Positions 18,091 through 30,911 of a DNA stretch of 64,000 bases are shown here, piece after piece. Position 1 is the first letter of the stretch. Every line of letters begins with the position of its first letter. The stretch spans positions 62,001 through 126,000 of the forward strand of contig NZ_BJEQ01000008.1 of assembly GCF_005405585.1 (NCBI RefSeq), in the 5' to 3' direction. Below the pieces are notes generated by a model. That model searched no databases. It saw only the letters and a program-made list of their open reading frames with translations, and had not been told where the DNA came from. The DNA is from Agarivorans sp. Toyoura001. Its GTDB lineage: Bacteria; Pseudomonadota; Gammaproteobacteria; Enterobacterales; Celerinatantimonadaceae. Made by a program: the position numbers and the translations under genes.

Positions 18091-19530
18091 TTAGCGTTTA
18101 AACAAGCGCTGAATGGGTGAGCGAGTGTAGTCCCACAAATGATCGAAAATTTGCATTAGCTCTGGATTACCGTAGCTAGATAAGTTTAAGGCATGAAAAC
18201 GGTTTTTCTCTGCTTTTAGCTGCTCGATTTTTTGCGTCAAGGCTGCTGGTGGCGAGGGAGCAATAAAATCTGATAGCACCACTAAATCAGCATTTTTATA
18301 TTTGTCATCGAGCATCTGTTCGATGGCTCGTTCAAGCGCAGACGGCATATCTGTGCCGCCATGAAAACTATAAGACAAGAAATTGAGGACTTCTCGCAGA
18401 CCATCTTTTTTAGTGAGTTCGTAGGTAATGAGTTCGGTAGAAAACATCACTACATAGCAATCGCGCTCTTCCGCCAAGGCTATCTGCATCAAACCATAAG
18501 CCAGAGCTTTAGCGCATTTCTCAGGGAAACCTTCCATAGATCCCGAGCTATCAATAGCTAAAATAAACGGGCCTTTATCTAACATGGCTTGTTCAGCAGC
18601 TTTTTTGTGGGTTTTTACTTTGCGTAACTTACGCTGCTTACCCTGCATATGGTAATTCATTAATTGATGATCGACTAAGTGCTTATAGAAAATCACTTCG
18701 AGCTCAGGGTAGGCCAAAAACATGGTTTCATTGGGCAGTAATTTGGACAAATCATTACCTTCATGAATCCCCACAATATCGTCGGTAACTTGATCTAACT
18801 GTTCTTCAACCAGCTCAAGTTCTTCCACTGGAGCTTTGGAACTATTAGGGTCACTTACTTGGTCAGCCATTCTTCCCAGCTGCTCAGCTATTTTTTGCAA
18901 ACCCTTTTGCCCTTTTAAAAAAGCGGCAAATTGCTGAAGCAGATTGACTTCAGTTTTACTGAGTTTAGCGGCAGCCATATCCCACAGACGGCCAAGTTTA
19001 TTAGCGTCGCCAGACTCTGTCATTTCAGGCATCGCGTTTAAGGTATCAACTCGCTGATAGAGATCAGTTAACAAGGCTTGTTTGTGTTGTTTCACTTCAT
19101 CACTTTGGGCTTGCTTAAGCTCAGCGGCAATGCTTTCAAACCATTGGTTGCAAAAGTAACTCTGAAACATAGGGCTGTAACGATGATGAGGGTGGGCGGC
19201 TAATTCGCTGGCTTTACCAAAGAAAGCCGAACAAACGCTGAGTTGTATAAGAATATCGTCCAGCCGTTTTACAAATTCAGTGCTTTCTAATTCAATAGAC
19301 AATTGATAGAGCGCGATCTCTTCGGCAAACTTTTCTTCAATAGTCACTTGACCAAGTTGAGCGCGAATTTGGTTTTTCCATTTGCTCACTTGGCTTTTCA
19401 TTGCACTTTGAATACCAGGGCTAGATTCTGCAATCATCATTAGCTGCGGGCGCATCATCACTTCACGCACCGCTTCGTCAAGCAGCCCCGACTCGGCCAA
19501 CATAACCCCAAATTGCAGGCTATCTAGCAT
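18091..19530 (-). CDS. viaA: VWA-domain protein ViaA
   Basis: The 479-residue protein has a helical N-terminal part and a C-terminal von Willebrand A domain. The metal-ion site DSSGS (in FILAIDSSGSMEG near residue 323) and the later GGTDMPSAL and VVLSDFIAPS segments complete the MIDAS. It is the partner of the MoxR-type AAA+ ATPase encoded 3 bases upstream, as in E. coli ravA-viaA, a pair linked to envelope and respiratory-complex handling and aminoglycoside sensitivity. The length matches E. coli ViaA (483). Confidence 0.92.
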   Translation of the reverse strand: MLDSLQFGVMLAESGLLDEAVREVMMRPQLMMIAESSPGIQSAMKSQVSKWKNQIRAQLGQVTIEEKFAEEIALYQLSIELESTEFVKRLDDILIQLSVCSAFFGKASELAAHPHHRYSPMFQSYFCNQWFESIAAELKQAQSDEVKQHKQALLTDLYQRVDTLNAMPEMTESGDANKLGRLWDMAAAKLSKTEVNLLQQFAAFLKGQKGLQKIAEQLGRMADQVSDPNSSKAPVEELELVEEQLDQVTDDIVGIHEGNDLSKLLPNETMFLAYPELEVIFYKHLVDHQLMNYHMQGKQRKLRKVKTHKKAAEQAMLDKGPFILAIDSSGSMEGFPEKCAKALAYGLMQIALAEERDCYVVMFSTELITYELTKKDGLREVLNFLSYSFHGGTDMPSALERAIEQMLDDKYKNADLVVLSDFIAPSPPAALTQKIEQLKAEKNRFHALNLSSYGNPELMQIFDHLWDYTRSPIQRLFKR

Positions 19531-19533
19531 AGA

Positions 19534-21183
19534 TTATTCAAAAAACTCGTTAATATTGCGCATTCTGTAAGCCTGCTTGTCCAATAACTCACTCACTGCA
19601 TTCACCATTTGATCCACTTCCATTAAGCTTATTTCAATCGCTTCAGGGAGTTGGTTAGCAATGAAATTATGCGGTAAAGCCCCGTGAAATTGACCACGAC
19701 AACGCTTCAATTCAAATTCAGCTTGTTTGATGGTAGCCAATACCGCGTCAATTTGCTGCTGCCAACCTTTAACCAGCTCTTCTGCTAAAGCTTGCTGTTT
19801 AGCTAAACCGAGTAATAGCGGTCGGTTGGCAATATCTTTAATCACCAGCTGGTGGTTGATATCAATCTCAAATTGTAGTCGACATAATTCAGAACCTTGG
19901 TTAATTCGACCCAGCATTTCACAACTGCCGCTTTTTATTTTCTTAGTAAACTCTGCTGCATCAACGTATACCCAACGCGTTTCACCTTTATCTTTTTCAC
20001 TCACCGCTAGGTTGCTTTGCAGAACCACTAACTTAAACAATTCACCGCCATGTTTGTTGGCGTAACGTTTAGCGTCGCCAAAATCAAACTTGTATTGGTC
20101 TTTGCGCAAACCAGAGTCATGGGTGAACTGCACACGCAGTTGCTCACAAATATCGTCTACCGTAGCGTTATAGTGGCGCTCTGCGCCCTCAGCAAGCTCT
20201 TTAAGCTTAAGCTGGTCAAAGGCATGATTAACCGCATAATCACTGATACAGGTCTGTACAAATTGCCGATCTTCTAAGTTATGCCACAGACAGTCTTGTA
20301 GCAGGATGAGATCCAATGGATTGATTTCTGAACGACCATTAAAAAACGCACTGGTTTGCAGTAAGTGAACCGACTTTTTCCAGCGCCTGTCCGATACATA
20401 CAAATCGCTAATAATGGTGGCATCGCCTGCAACTGGTGAGCCTTGTTCAATCAGGCCTTTAATCAGGTACATTTTTTCAAAAACGCTATCGCTCATGCTT
20501 ACTTGGCCAAGTTGATTTTGCCAAGCTTGATACTCAGAATCCTTAATCACTAAGTGTTCAGGAATATCCTGCAGAGTTTGGTTGTCTAACAGTAGCGCTT
20601 TAAAGTTATCTTTGTGCTGAATGCGGTTTACAAATACCCGCAGTAACATACGGTCATAAAGTGCTTCTAAGCCGCTGTCTTCTTCGGGTAATTCGTTAGA
20701 CGCAGAGATAAGTAAGCGCATCGGTACCGGTAGGTTTTCATAGCTATTTCTAAAGGTACGCTCGTTAACTACGGTAAGTAGGGTATTAAGAATTGCAGGT
20801 CCGGCTTTCCAAATTTCATCGAGAAATACGATATGTGCAGTGGGCAAGTAACCTTCGGTTAAACGCACATACTTGCCGTTATCTTTGAGTTCTTGAATCG
20901 ATAAGGGGCCAAACACTTCTTCTGGCGTAGAGAAGCGAGTCATTAGATAATCAAAAAAGCTTTGGCTTTCAAACGCTTTAACTAAACGTTTGGCAATCAT
21001 GCTTTTGGCAATGCCTGGCGGACCCAATAGGAATACGCTCTCTCCCGCTAAGGCCGCTAACAAACATAACTTAAAGCTTTCTTCACGCTCGTAAATGCCC
21101 GCCGAAAGGGCCTTAATAAGGCCTTGAATACGCTCCGACAATAACGCTTTATTAGCCTGATTTAATGGCGCAATTGTTGCCAT
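19534..21183 (-). CDS. ravA: MoxR-family AAA+ ATPase RavA
   Basis: The 549-residue ATPase has Walker A GPPGIAKS near residue 54 and Walker B IVFLDEIW near 122. YLMTRFSTPEEVFGPLSIQ and SDRRWKKSVHLLQTSAFFNG are characteristic of RavA. The long C-terminal region after residue 300 corresponds to the LARA/triple-helix part that in E. coli contacts LdcI. It forms hexamers and works with ViaA. It is about 50 residues longer than E. coli RavA. The second of two close ATGs (21183) is chosen because AAAGG is too close to the first. It is co-transcribed with viaA. Confidence 0.92.
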   Translation of the reverse strand: MATIAPLNQANKALLSERIQGLIKALSAGIYEREESFKLCLLAALAGESVFLLGPPGIAKSMIAKRLVKAFESQSFFDYLMTRFSTPEEVFGPLSIQELKDNGKYVRLTEGYLPTAHIVFLDEIWKAGPAILNTLLTVVNERTFRNSYENLPVPMRLLISASNELPEEDSGLEALYDRMLLRVFVNRIQHKDNFKALLLDNQTLQDIPEHLVIKDSEYQAWQNQLGQVSMSDSVFEKMYLIKGLIEQGSPVAGDATIISDLYVSDRRWKKSVHLLQTSAFFNGRSEINPLDLILLQDCLWHNLEDRQFVQTCISDYAVNHAFDQLKLKELAEGAERHYNATVDDICEQLRVQFTHDSGLRKDQYKFDFGDAKRYANKHGGELFKLVVLQSNLAVSEKDKGETRWVYVDAAEFTKKIKSGSCEMLGRINQGSELCRLQFEIDINHQLVIKDIANRPLLLGLAKQQALAEELVKGWQQQIDAVLATIKQAEFELKRCRGQFHGALPHNFIANQLPEAIEISLMEVDQMVNAVSELLDKQAYRMRNINEFFE

Positions 21184-21344
21184 AACCATCCTTTGCCTTT
21201 TGGTCGCAAAGCTCTCGCTCTGTCAACCAACTATTGTAAATGTACTAATTAACACTGTTAACTAGCGGTCTGTATTAAAACCTATAGTAGCGGGTAAATT
21301 GCGATCTTTCGTTGATGTTAACATCATTTTACACAGACAAAAAA

Positions 21345-21361
21345 GGCGCTCTGAGAGCGCC
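21345..21361. terminator. terminator after atpC
   Basis: GGCGCTC-TGA-GAGCGCC is a 7-bp perfect stem with flanking A- and T-runs. It ends the ATP synthase operon on the minus strand. Confidence 0.92.
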
Positions 21362-21381
21362 TTTTTATTATCAAACTAAAC

Positions 21382-21807
21382 CTATCGGATGTTTTTTCCG
21401 AGGATTTCGATAACCTGAAGTTGAGCCATCGCTTTGGCTAATTCAACTTGAGCTCTCGCAAAATCCACATCGCTGTTTGGATTGCTAATGCTTTCCTCAG
21501 CTGCTTGTTTAGCTTGCTGGGCTTTGGCTTTATCGAGCTCGTTGCCTCGAATCGCGGTATCAGCCAGTACGGTTACATTTCCTGGTTGTACTTCCAAGAA
21601 ACCACCCGAGATGTAAATCACCTCTTCGTGACCGTGCTGTTTTACCATGCGAACCATACCAGGCTTAATTGGGGTTAGTAGTGGAGCATGACCATGCAAT
21701 ACTCCTAACTCACCCTCTTCACCGGTTACTCGTAGATGTTCAACGCGACCCGAGAAAATCTTCTCTTCGGCGCTAACCACGTCCAAGTGAACTGTCATCG
21801 CTGCCAT
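21382..21807 (-). CDS. atpC: ATP synthase F1 epsilon subunit
   Basis: This 141-residue subunit of the central stalk couples rotation to catalysis and inhibits ATP hydrolysis. The N-terminal beta-sandwich has [21 protein letters not shown] and [20 protein letters not shown], and the C-terminal part is the helical hairpin. It is the last gene of the atp operon, 31 bases after atpD, followed by a strong terminator. A second in-frame ATG three codons in (MTVHLDV) could be the actual start. Confidence 0.95.
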   Translation of the reverse strand: MAAMTVHLDVVSAEEKIFSGRVEHLRVTGEEGELGVLHGHAPLLTPIKPGMVRMVKQHGHEEVIYISGGFLEVQPGNVTVLADTAIRGNELDKAKAQQAKQAAEESISNPNSDVDFARAQVELAKAMAQLQVIEILGKNIR

Positions 21808-21838
21808 TTCAGCCTCCTGTTACGCCAATTGGCGAAGC

Positions 21839-23239
<1,401 letters not shown>

Positions 23240-23252
23240 TTAATGCCTCGCC

Positions 23253-24116
23253 TTAAACGGCTGCAGCTCCCGCAGAAATTTCGCTCAATTCTTGAGTAAT
23301 TGCTGCTTGACGTTCTTTGTTGTAAATCAACTGAAGATCGTCAATTAAATTACCCGCATTGTCGGTTGCCGCTTTCATTGCAACCATTCGTGCAGCTTGT
23401 TCACAAGCGAGGTTTTCTACCACACCTTGATAAACTTGAGATTCGATATAACGTACCAATAAACCGTCGAGTATCTCTTCGGCACTTGGTTCGTATAAAT
23501 AATCCCAACTGCGAGACGCAATTTCTGGGTCATCTGCTTTAGGCAGCGGCAATAATTGGTCCATTGTTGGTTCTTGTACCATGGTGTTAACAAAATGGTT
23601 ATACACCACATAAATGCGATCCAATTTGCCTTCATCGTAGGCTTCAAGCATCACTTTTACGGTACCGATTAGCTCTTCAACGGTTGGGTTATCACCCAAG
23701 CCTGAGTTTTGAGCTACCACATTGCCACCGTGGTTATTAAAAAATGCGGTTGCTTTTCCGCCAATAACGGCTAAATCAGCTTCTACACCTTTATCTTTCC
23801 ACTGCTGCATGTCTGTAACAACTTTCTTAAACAAGTTAATGTTTAAGCCGCCACACAGACCGCGGTCAGTAGACACCACGATGTAACCAACACGCTTAGC
23901 TTCTCGTTCTACAGCATACGGATGCTTATATTCGAGTTTACCAAGCGCGATATGACCAATTACTTTGCGCATAGCTACTGCGTAGGGGCGGCTGCTTTCC
24001 ATGCTGTCCTGAGAACGACGCATTTTACTCGCTGCAACCATCTCCATCGCTTTGGTAATTTTTTGAGTGTTTTTAACACTACCAATCTTACCTTTAATTT
24101 CTTTAGCGCCGGCCAT
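23253..24116 (-). CDS. atpG: ATP synthase F1 gamma subunit
   Basis: This 287-residue subunit is the rotating shaft of F1. The N-terminal helix with [20 protein letters not shown] and the C-terminal helix with [20 protein letters not shown] are the two conserved coiled-coil ends. [11 protein letters not shown] is the conserved central segment. Length agrees with the family. It is 30 bases from atpA and 38 from atpD in the operon. Confidence 0.96.
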   Translation of the reverse strand: MAGAKEIKGKIGSVKNTQKITKAMEMVAASKMRRSQDSMESSRPYAVAMRKVIGHIALGKLEYKHPYAVEREAKRVGYIVVSTDRGLCGGLNINLFKKVVTDMQQWKDKGVEADLAVIGGKATAFFNNHGGNVVAQNSGLGDNPTVEELIGTVKVMLEAYDEGKLDRIYVVYNHFVNTMVQEPTMDQLLPLPKADDPEIASRSWDYLYEPSAEEILDGLLVRYIESQVYQGVVENLACEQAARMVAMKAATDNAGNLIDDLQLIYNKERQAAITQELSEISAGAAAV

Positions 24117-24145
24117 ATCTATTCGCTCCTATTCGTCAGGGTTGA

Positions 24146-25687
24146 TTACCAAGATTGCGTAGATTTAAAGCTTTCTAACAAGCCTTTAATCGAAGCTTCA
24201 ATCTCGTCGTTGTAATCGCCTTTTTCGTTAATAGACGCCAATAGATCAGCATGCTCGTTGTTAGCGTAAGCTAGCAACGCGGTTTCAAAATCAACAATCT
24301 TGTTAATTTCGATATCCATTAAGAAACCTTTTTCCGCTGCGTATAAACCTAGCGCCTGTTCAGCTACAGATAATGGGCTGAATTGCTTCTGCTTCATTAG
24401 CTCTGTTACTTTTTGGCCATGGTCTAACTGCTTACGGGTTGCATCATCTAAGTCAGATGCAAACTGAGCAAATGCCGCTAATTCGCGGTATTGCGCCAGT
24501 GCGGTACGAATACCACCAGACAGTTTCTTAATAATCTTAGTTTGTGCAGCACCACCAACACGAGATACCGAAATACCTGGGTCAACCGCCGGACGAGTAC
24601 CAGAGTTAAACAACTGGCCTGTTAGGAAGATTTGACCATCGGTAATCGAAATTACGTTGGTAGGTACGAATGCAGATACGTCACCGGCTTGAGTTTCAAT
24701 AATCGGCAATGCCGTTAATGAACCTGATTTGCCTTTAACTTCACCTTTAGTGAACTCTTCTACGTATTTCTCGTTAACTTGAGACGCACGCTCTAATAGA
24801 CGAGAGTGAAGGTAGAAAACATCACCAGGGTAAGCTTCACGACCAGGAGGTCGACGTAGTAGCAATGAAATTTGACGATAAGCAACAGCTTGCTTAGATA
24901 AATCATCATAGATGATTAACGCGTCTTCACCGCGATCACGGAAGTATTCACCCATAGTACAACCCGCGTAAGGCGCTAGGTATTGTAATGCGGCTGAATC
25001 AGAAGCAGATGCTGCAACAATCGTGGTGTATTCCATTGCGCCATATTCTTCTAACTTACGAACAACGTTCGCGATAGTTGAAGCTTTTTGGCCAATAGCA
25101 ACGTACACACACTTAATGCCAGAGCTTTTCTGGTTAATGATGGTATCTACAGCGATAGCTGTTTTACCGATCTGACGGTCACCAATAATCAACTCACGTT
25201 GACCACGGCCGATTGGAATCATAGAGTCAATCGCTTTAATCCCTGTTTGCACAGGTTTGTCTACCGATTTACGTTCCATTACGCCAGGTGCAATCACTTC
25301 GATTGGTGAGAAACCATCGTTGTCTACTGCGCCTTTACCATCAATTGGCTCACCCAGTGTATTAAGAACACGTCCTAGCAGGCCACGACCTACTGGAACT
25401 TCCAAAATACGACCAGAACTTTTAACTTTATCGCCCTCTGCTAAATCAGCATAAGGACCCATTACTACAGCACCAACAGAGTCACGCTCTAGGTTTAATG
25501 CGATAGCATAACGGCTACCAGGAAGCTCAATCATCTCGCCTTGCATTACATCGGCAAGACCATTAATACGAATAATACCATCACTTACAGAAACGATAGT
25601 ACCTTCGTTACGAGCTTCACTGACAACTTCGAACTGTTCAATTCTTTGCTTGATCAGTTCACTTATTTCAGTGGAATTCAGTTGCAT
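24146..25687 (-). CDS. atpA: ATP synthase F1 alpha subunit
   Basis: This 513-residue subunit provides the non-catalytic nucleotide sites. The P-loop GDRQIGKT is near residue 169. The arginine-finger region [14 protein letters not shown] is intact, and the N-terminus with the [12 protein letters not shown] helix matches E. coli AtpA (513). It follows atpH by 14 bases. Confidence 0.97.
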   Translation of the reverse strand: MQLNSTEISELIKQRIEQFEVVSEARNEGTIVSVSDGIIRINGLADVMQGEMIELPGSRYAIALNLERDSVGAVVMGPYADLAEGDKVKSSGRILEVPVGRGLLGRVLNTLGEPIDGKGAVDNDGFSPIEVIAPGVMERKSVDKPVQTGIKAIDSMIPIGRGQRELIIGDRQIGKTAIAVDTIINQKSSGIKCVYVAIGQKASTIANVVRKLEEYGAMEYTTIVAASASDSAALQYLAPYAGCTMGEYFRDRGEDALIIYDDLSKQAVAYRQISLLLRRPPGREAYPGDVFYLHSRLLERASQVNEKYVEEFTKGEVKGKSGSLTALPIIETQAGDVSAFVPTNVISITDGQIFLTGQLFNSGTRPAVDPGISVSRVGGAAQTKIIKKLSGGIRTALAQYRELAAFAQFASDLDDATRKQLDHGQKVTELMKQKQFSPLSVAEQALGLYAAEKGFLMDIEINKIVDFETALLAYANNEHADLLASINEKGDYNDEIEASIKGLLESFKSTQSW

Positions 25688-25701
25688 ACTCTATTCCCCA
25701 A

Positions 25702-26232
25702 TTACGCTTGCAGTGCGTCGGATAGTTTTGCCAATTGCCCTTTTACAGAGCTATCAATCACTAAATCGCCAGCGTGAACAATCACTCCGGCCATTAGCGA
25801 GGCATCAACACTACAGTTAAGCTTCACTTTGCGTGATAAACGCTGTTCCAAGGAAGCACTAATTTGCGCTTGCTGCGCGGCATCTAGTTCTGTAGCAGAA
25901 ATAACATCAGCTGTTATCTCTTTAGCCAATTCGGCTTTGTACTCCAAAAACAGTGCTAACACAGCAGGCAACGCGTCTAAACGTGCATTTTCAGCCATTA
26001 ACTTAATTAAGTTAAGGCCATACTCGTTAAGCTGCTCAGCACATACAGTGGTAAATAAATTAACCAAAGTACCTGCAGATTCCTTTTTCAGTTGCACAGA
26101 AACATGCTCGTTGGCTGCCACTTCGGCAACAAACGCTAACATTTCAGTCCACTCATCTAAGGCTTTGTGCTCAACGGCAAAATCAAACGCAGCTTTAGCG
26201 TAGGGACGAGCAATGGTGGTTAAATCAGCCAT
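25702..26232 (-). CDS. atpH: ATP synthase F1 delta subunit
   Basis: This 176-residue subunit links the F1 head to the peripheral stalk. The N-terminal helical bundle starts [15 protein letters not shown], the usual OSCP/delta signature, and the C-terminal part has [20 protein letters not shown]. Length matches E. coli (177). It lies between atpF and atpA. Confidence 0.95.
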   Translation of the reverse strand: MADLTTIARPYAKAAFDFAVEHKALDEWTEMLAFVAEVAANEHVSVQLKKESAGTLVNLFTTVCAEQLNEYGLNLIKLMAENARLDALPAVLALFLEYKAELAKEITADVISATELDAAQQAQISASLEQRLSRKVKLNCSVDASLMAGVIVHAGDLVIDSSVKGQLAKLSDALQA

Positions 26233-26251
26233 AAGCTCTACCTTTTATCCC

Positions 26252-26725
26252 TTATTTCAGCTCAGCGACTAGCTTATCAACAATATGCTTGTTGGCTTCT
26301 TTGTCGATTGAACGCTCAAGAATTTTCTCAGCGCCAGCGATGGCTAAAGCAGCAACTTGTGCACGTAACTCTTCGCGAGCACGATTACGTTCTGCTTCAA
26401 CTTCAGCATTACCTTGAGCAAGAATTTTCTCACGCTCTAGGTTAGCCAACTCTTTTGCTTCGTCGATGATTTGAATTTTGCGCTTATTAGCTTGCTCAAC
26501 AATCACAGCAGCTTCCGATTTAGCATCTTTCATTTGCTCAGACGCTTTCGCTTGAGCTAATTGAAGATCTTTACCGGCACGTTCAGCGTCAGCTAAACCA
26601 TCCGCAATTTTCTTTTGACGAGCTTCAATCGCGTCGATTAATGGTGGCCATACGTATTTAACGCAGAACCAACAGAAGATCGCGAACGAAATTGCTTGTC
26701 CAAACATGGTTGCATTGATATTCAC
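26252..26725 (-). CDS. atpF: ATP synthase F0 b subunit
   Basis: This 157-residue peripheral-stalk protein has one N-terminal membrane helix ([20 protein letters not shown]) followed by a long charged helix (about residues 30-150) that dimerises and reaches the delta subunit. Length matches E. coli (156). It sits between atpE and atpH. Confidence 0.95.
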   Translation of the reverse strand: MNINATMFGQAISFAIFCWFCVKYVWPPLIDAIEARQKKIADGLADAERAGKDLQLAQAKASEQMKDAKSEAAVIVEQANKRKIQIIDEAKELANLEREKILAQGNAEVEAERNRAREELRAQVAALAIAGAEKILERSIDKEANKHIVDKLVAELK

Positions 26726-26759
26726 AACGACACCTCCCTATTTGTTAGGAATCGAAGGA

Positions 26760-27032
<273 letters not shown>

Positions 27033-27065
27033 TTATTAGGTTAAAACAGTTTTTATTAAACTTAA

Positions 27066-28272
<1,207 letters not shown>

Positions 28273-28348
28273 TCTCGACCTCTACTAGTTTTTACATTTA
28301 ACCCATTACCTAAAAATAGGTAAAAAGGGCTTGCGAAAAAGCCTAATG

Positions 28349-28376
28349 ATTATACGTTGAAAGTGTGGTTTTGCAA
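28349..28376 (-). promoter_or_regulatory. promoter of the atp operon
   Basis: On the minus strand a TTGCAA -35 (28371-28376) and a perfect TATAAT -10 (28349-28354) are separated by 16 bases. The start would fall near 28342, leaving a leader of about 70 bases before atpI. Confidence 0.75.
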
Positions 28377-28534
28377 TCAGTAGCGGTGCCCAAGACACTA
28401 ATTTGTAACAGGCTATATAAACAAATAGCGGTTATTGTTAAATTTTGTGTTACAAACCAGTGATTTTGGTCATTTTAAGGTGAAAAGAAGGTAAGTGAGA
28501 TCAAAGAAATGTAGGCGAAGATAGTTTATAAAAA

Positions 28535-29473
28535 CTAAAGTGTTTCATCAGAATCGATGAAGAGCGCCAAAATAGCATCTAACTCATCCAAATTAGCATA
28601 ATCAATAACCAGTTTTCCTTGGCCTTTCTTATTTTGTTGGATTTTAACGCCAGCTCCTAACCGTTCGCTTATTCTTTGCTCTAGTCTGTTAATGTCTGGA
28701 TCAACTTTAGCTTCGGGTTTAGGTGCTTTAGGGTTCAAAACAGTCTTAACTAGCTTTTCAGTATCGCGCACCGTTAAGCCTTTGGCTGCCACATTTCGAG
28801 CCGTTTCAGCTTGAGTTTCACCACTTAACGCCAGCAACGCACGAGCATGACCCATTTCAATGTCGCCATGCTCCAGTAAGATTTTTACGTCTTCGTCTAA
28901 GCTATTTAAGCGCAATAAGTTAGTCACGGTTGTACGTGATTTCCCCACAGCTTCAGCCACTTGTTGGTGGGTTAACTCAAACTCGGTCATTAAGCGATCT
29001 AGCGCCACCGCTTCTTCCATGGCGTTAAGGTCTTCACGTTGAATGTTTTCAATCAGCGCAATAGCCACTGCATTTTCATCACTAACGTTCTTAATTAAAC
29101 AAGGCACTTCATGCAGGTGAATTTGTTGTGAAGCACGCCAGCGACGCTCTCCGGCAATAATTTCAAACTGGTTTTCACCCAACTCACGAACCACAATAGG
29201 TTGAATAACACCTTGTGCTTCAATCGAATGGGCAAGTTCTTCAAGGGCTTCTGCCGACATGTCTTTACGCGGCTGGTATTTTCCAGGACGTAGCCATTCA
29301 ATGGGTAATTTGCGTAAATCTCCGCGGTTTTGATCAACGGTTTGTTGATTAGAATCGGCTTTTGTATCTTCTTCAACTTGGCGTTGACGAGCGTTATTAC
29401 TGGTACTCAGTAATAAGTCTAAACCTTTGCCTAATCCACGTTTTCTCGCTGACATGTCTTTATCCGTATTCAT
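28535..29473 (-). CDS. parB: chromosome partition protein ParB
   Basis: This 312-residue DNA-binding CTPase spreads from parS sites and organises the origin region. The N-terminal nucleotide-binding domain has GERRWRAS near residue 108, and a helix-turn-helix follows (QVAEAVGKSRTTVTNLLRL). A Lys/Pro-rich linker and a C-terminal dimer domain (KKGQGKLVIDYANLDELDAI) complete it. Its ATG overlaps the parA stop by one base. A parS-like site lies 4 kb away at 33705. Confidence 0.95.
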   Translation of the reverse strand: MNTDKDMSARKRGLGKGLDLLLSTSNNARQRQVEEDTKADSNQQTVDQNRGDLRKLPIEWLRPGKYQPRKDMSAEALEELAHSIEAQGVIQPIVVRELGENQFEIIAGERRWRASQQIHLHEVPCLIKNVSDENAVAIALIENIQREDLNAMEEAVALDRLMTEFELTHQQVAEAVGKSRTTVTNLLRLNSLDEDVKILLEHGDIEMGHARALLALSGETQAETARNVAAKGLTVRDTEKLVKTVLNPKAPKPEAKVDPDINRLEQRISERLGAGVKIQQNKKGQGKLVIDYANLDELDAILALFIDSDETL

Positions 29474-30264
29474 TAATCGACAACCACTGCTTCGGTTTCT
29501 TCTTCGTGTCGGCGAATAATTTCACCGGCTAAAGCGAGGTAAGCCTTAGAACCATTTGATGTTTTATCATAATACATGGCTGGTTTACCAAAGCTAGGCG
29601 CTTCGGCCAAACGTACATTTCTTGGGATCACAGTACGGTAAACCTTCTTACCAAAGTGCTGTTTAAGTTGATCACTCACATCTGAGGACAAACGATTTCG
29701 AGGATCAAACATAGTTCGAAGAATCCCTTCAACTTGTAGATCTGGGTTTACTACCGAGGCTAACTTACTAATGGTATCTACCAAAGCCGTTAAACCCTCT
29801 AAAGCATAGTATTCACATTGCATTGGCACCAGCACACTGTCTGCTGCGGCCATTGCATTCACGGTAAGCATGTTTAGCGAGGGCGGACAATCAATGAAAA
29901 TGTAGTCGTAATAGTCACGTACAGGTGCTAGTGCATTGCGCAGTCGCACTTCGCGAGCAAAGAACTCCATTAATTTTATTTCAGCAGCCGTCACATCAGA
30001 GTTGGCTGCCACTAAATCAAAAAAGCCGCTGGTATCTTTAACGGTCACTTGATCGATAGGTTCTTCATCAATCAACAATTCGTAGGCTGTTTTTGGTACT
30101 TCGTATTTATCTACACCACTGCCCATGGTGGCATTCCCTTGTGGGTCTAGGTCAATTAACAAGACTTTGCGTTTAGTGGCCGCCATTGACGCCGCTAAAT
30201 TTACGCTGGTTGTTGTTTTTCCTACGCCACCTTTCTGGTTGGCTACCGCAATTACTCTACCCAC
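29473..30264 (-). CDS. parA: chromosome partition ATPase ParA (Soj)
   Basis: This 263-residue Walker-type ATPase drives segregation of origins with ParB. The deviant Walker A KGGVGKTTTS is at residues 11-20, Walker B is YIFIDCPPSLN near 123, and the PQGNATMGSG segment is typical. It is the chromosomal short form without an N-terminal HTH. It follows rsmG by 11 bases and overlaps parB by one base. Confidence 0.95.
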   Translation of the reverse strand: MGRVIAVANQKGGVGKTTTSVNLAASMAATKRKVLLIDLDPQGNATMGSGVDKYEVPKTAYELLIDEEPIDQVTVKDTSGFFDLVAANSDVTAAEIKLMEFFAREVRLRNALAPVRDYYDYIFIDCPPSLNMLTVNAMAAADSVLVPMQCEYYALEGLTALVDTISKLASVVNPDLQVEGILRTMFDPRNRLSSDVSDQLKQHFGKKVYRTVIPRNVRLAEAPSFGKPAMYYDKTSNGSKAYLALAGEIIRRHEEETEAVVVD

Positions 30265-30275
30265 AATATTTTCGC

Positions 30276-30902
30276 CTAAGGGTTATTTTTATCAATAATA
30301 ACTAGATGTCGCTGACCTTCAAGTTCGGGAACCGATAAACTCTCGATACTGTATAAGTTTAGCCCTTCTGGCAGGTTTTCTAGTTCTTGTTCAGGCACTA
30401 AGCCTTTTAAGGCATAGAATTTACCACTATTTGCCGGTAGGTGAGAACACCAACTCAGCATATCCTGCAAAGAAGCGAAGGCTCTGCTTATTACGCCATC
30501 AAATTCGAGGTTTTGTTGGTAATCTTCTACTCGACATTGCACCGCAGTCACGTTTTCTAATTTAAGCAAGTGGCTTACTTGGCGAATAAAAGTAATGCGT
30601 TTACCTAAACTGTCGAGCAATACAAACTGTTTATCAGGATTAATAATGGCTAAAGGCAAACCGGGTAAGCCAGGCCCCGTTCCCACATCAATAAAACGCT
30701 CACCTTGTAAGTGAGGGCTCACCACTAAACTATCGAGAATGTGTTTTACCATCATCTCCATAGGATCTCTTACCGAGGTAAGATTATACGCTTTGTTCCA
30801 TTTATCGAGCTGCTCAACCAAAGTGACCAGTTGAGATATTTGCAGCTCGGTGAGCTGTAAGTTCGTTTGGGCTAATAAACCCTGTAAGCGAGATTTTAAC
30901 AC
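30276..30902 (-). CDS. rsmG: 16S rRNA m7G527 methyltransferase
   Basis: This 208-residue SAM-dependent enzyme methylates G527 of 16S rRNA. The SAM loop is [15 protein letters not shown] near residue 69, and the N-terminal helices with [13 protein letters not shown] are a hallmark of RsmG/GidB. It follows mnmG by 9 bases, the usual pairing next to oriC. Confidence 0.96.
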   Translation of the reverse strand: MLKSRLQGLLAQTNLQLTELQISQLVTLVEQLDKWNKAYNLTSVRDPMEMMVKHILDSLVVSPHLQGERFIDVGTGPGLPGLPLAIINPDKQFVLLDSLGKRITFIRQVSHLLKLENVTAVQCRVEDYQQNLEFDGVISRAFASLQDMLSWCSHLPANSGKFYALKGLVPEQELENLPEGLNLYSIESLSVPELEGQRHLVIIDKNNP

Positions 30903-30911
30903 CCGATCATC

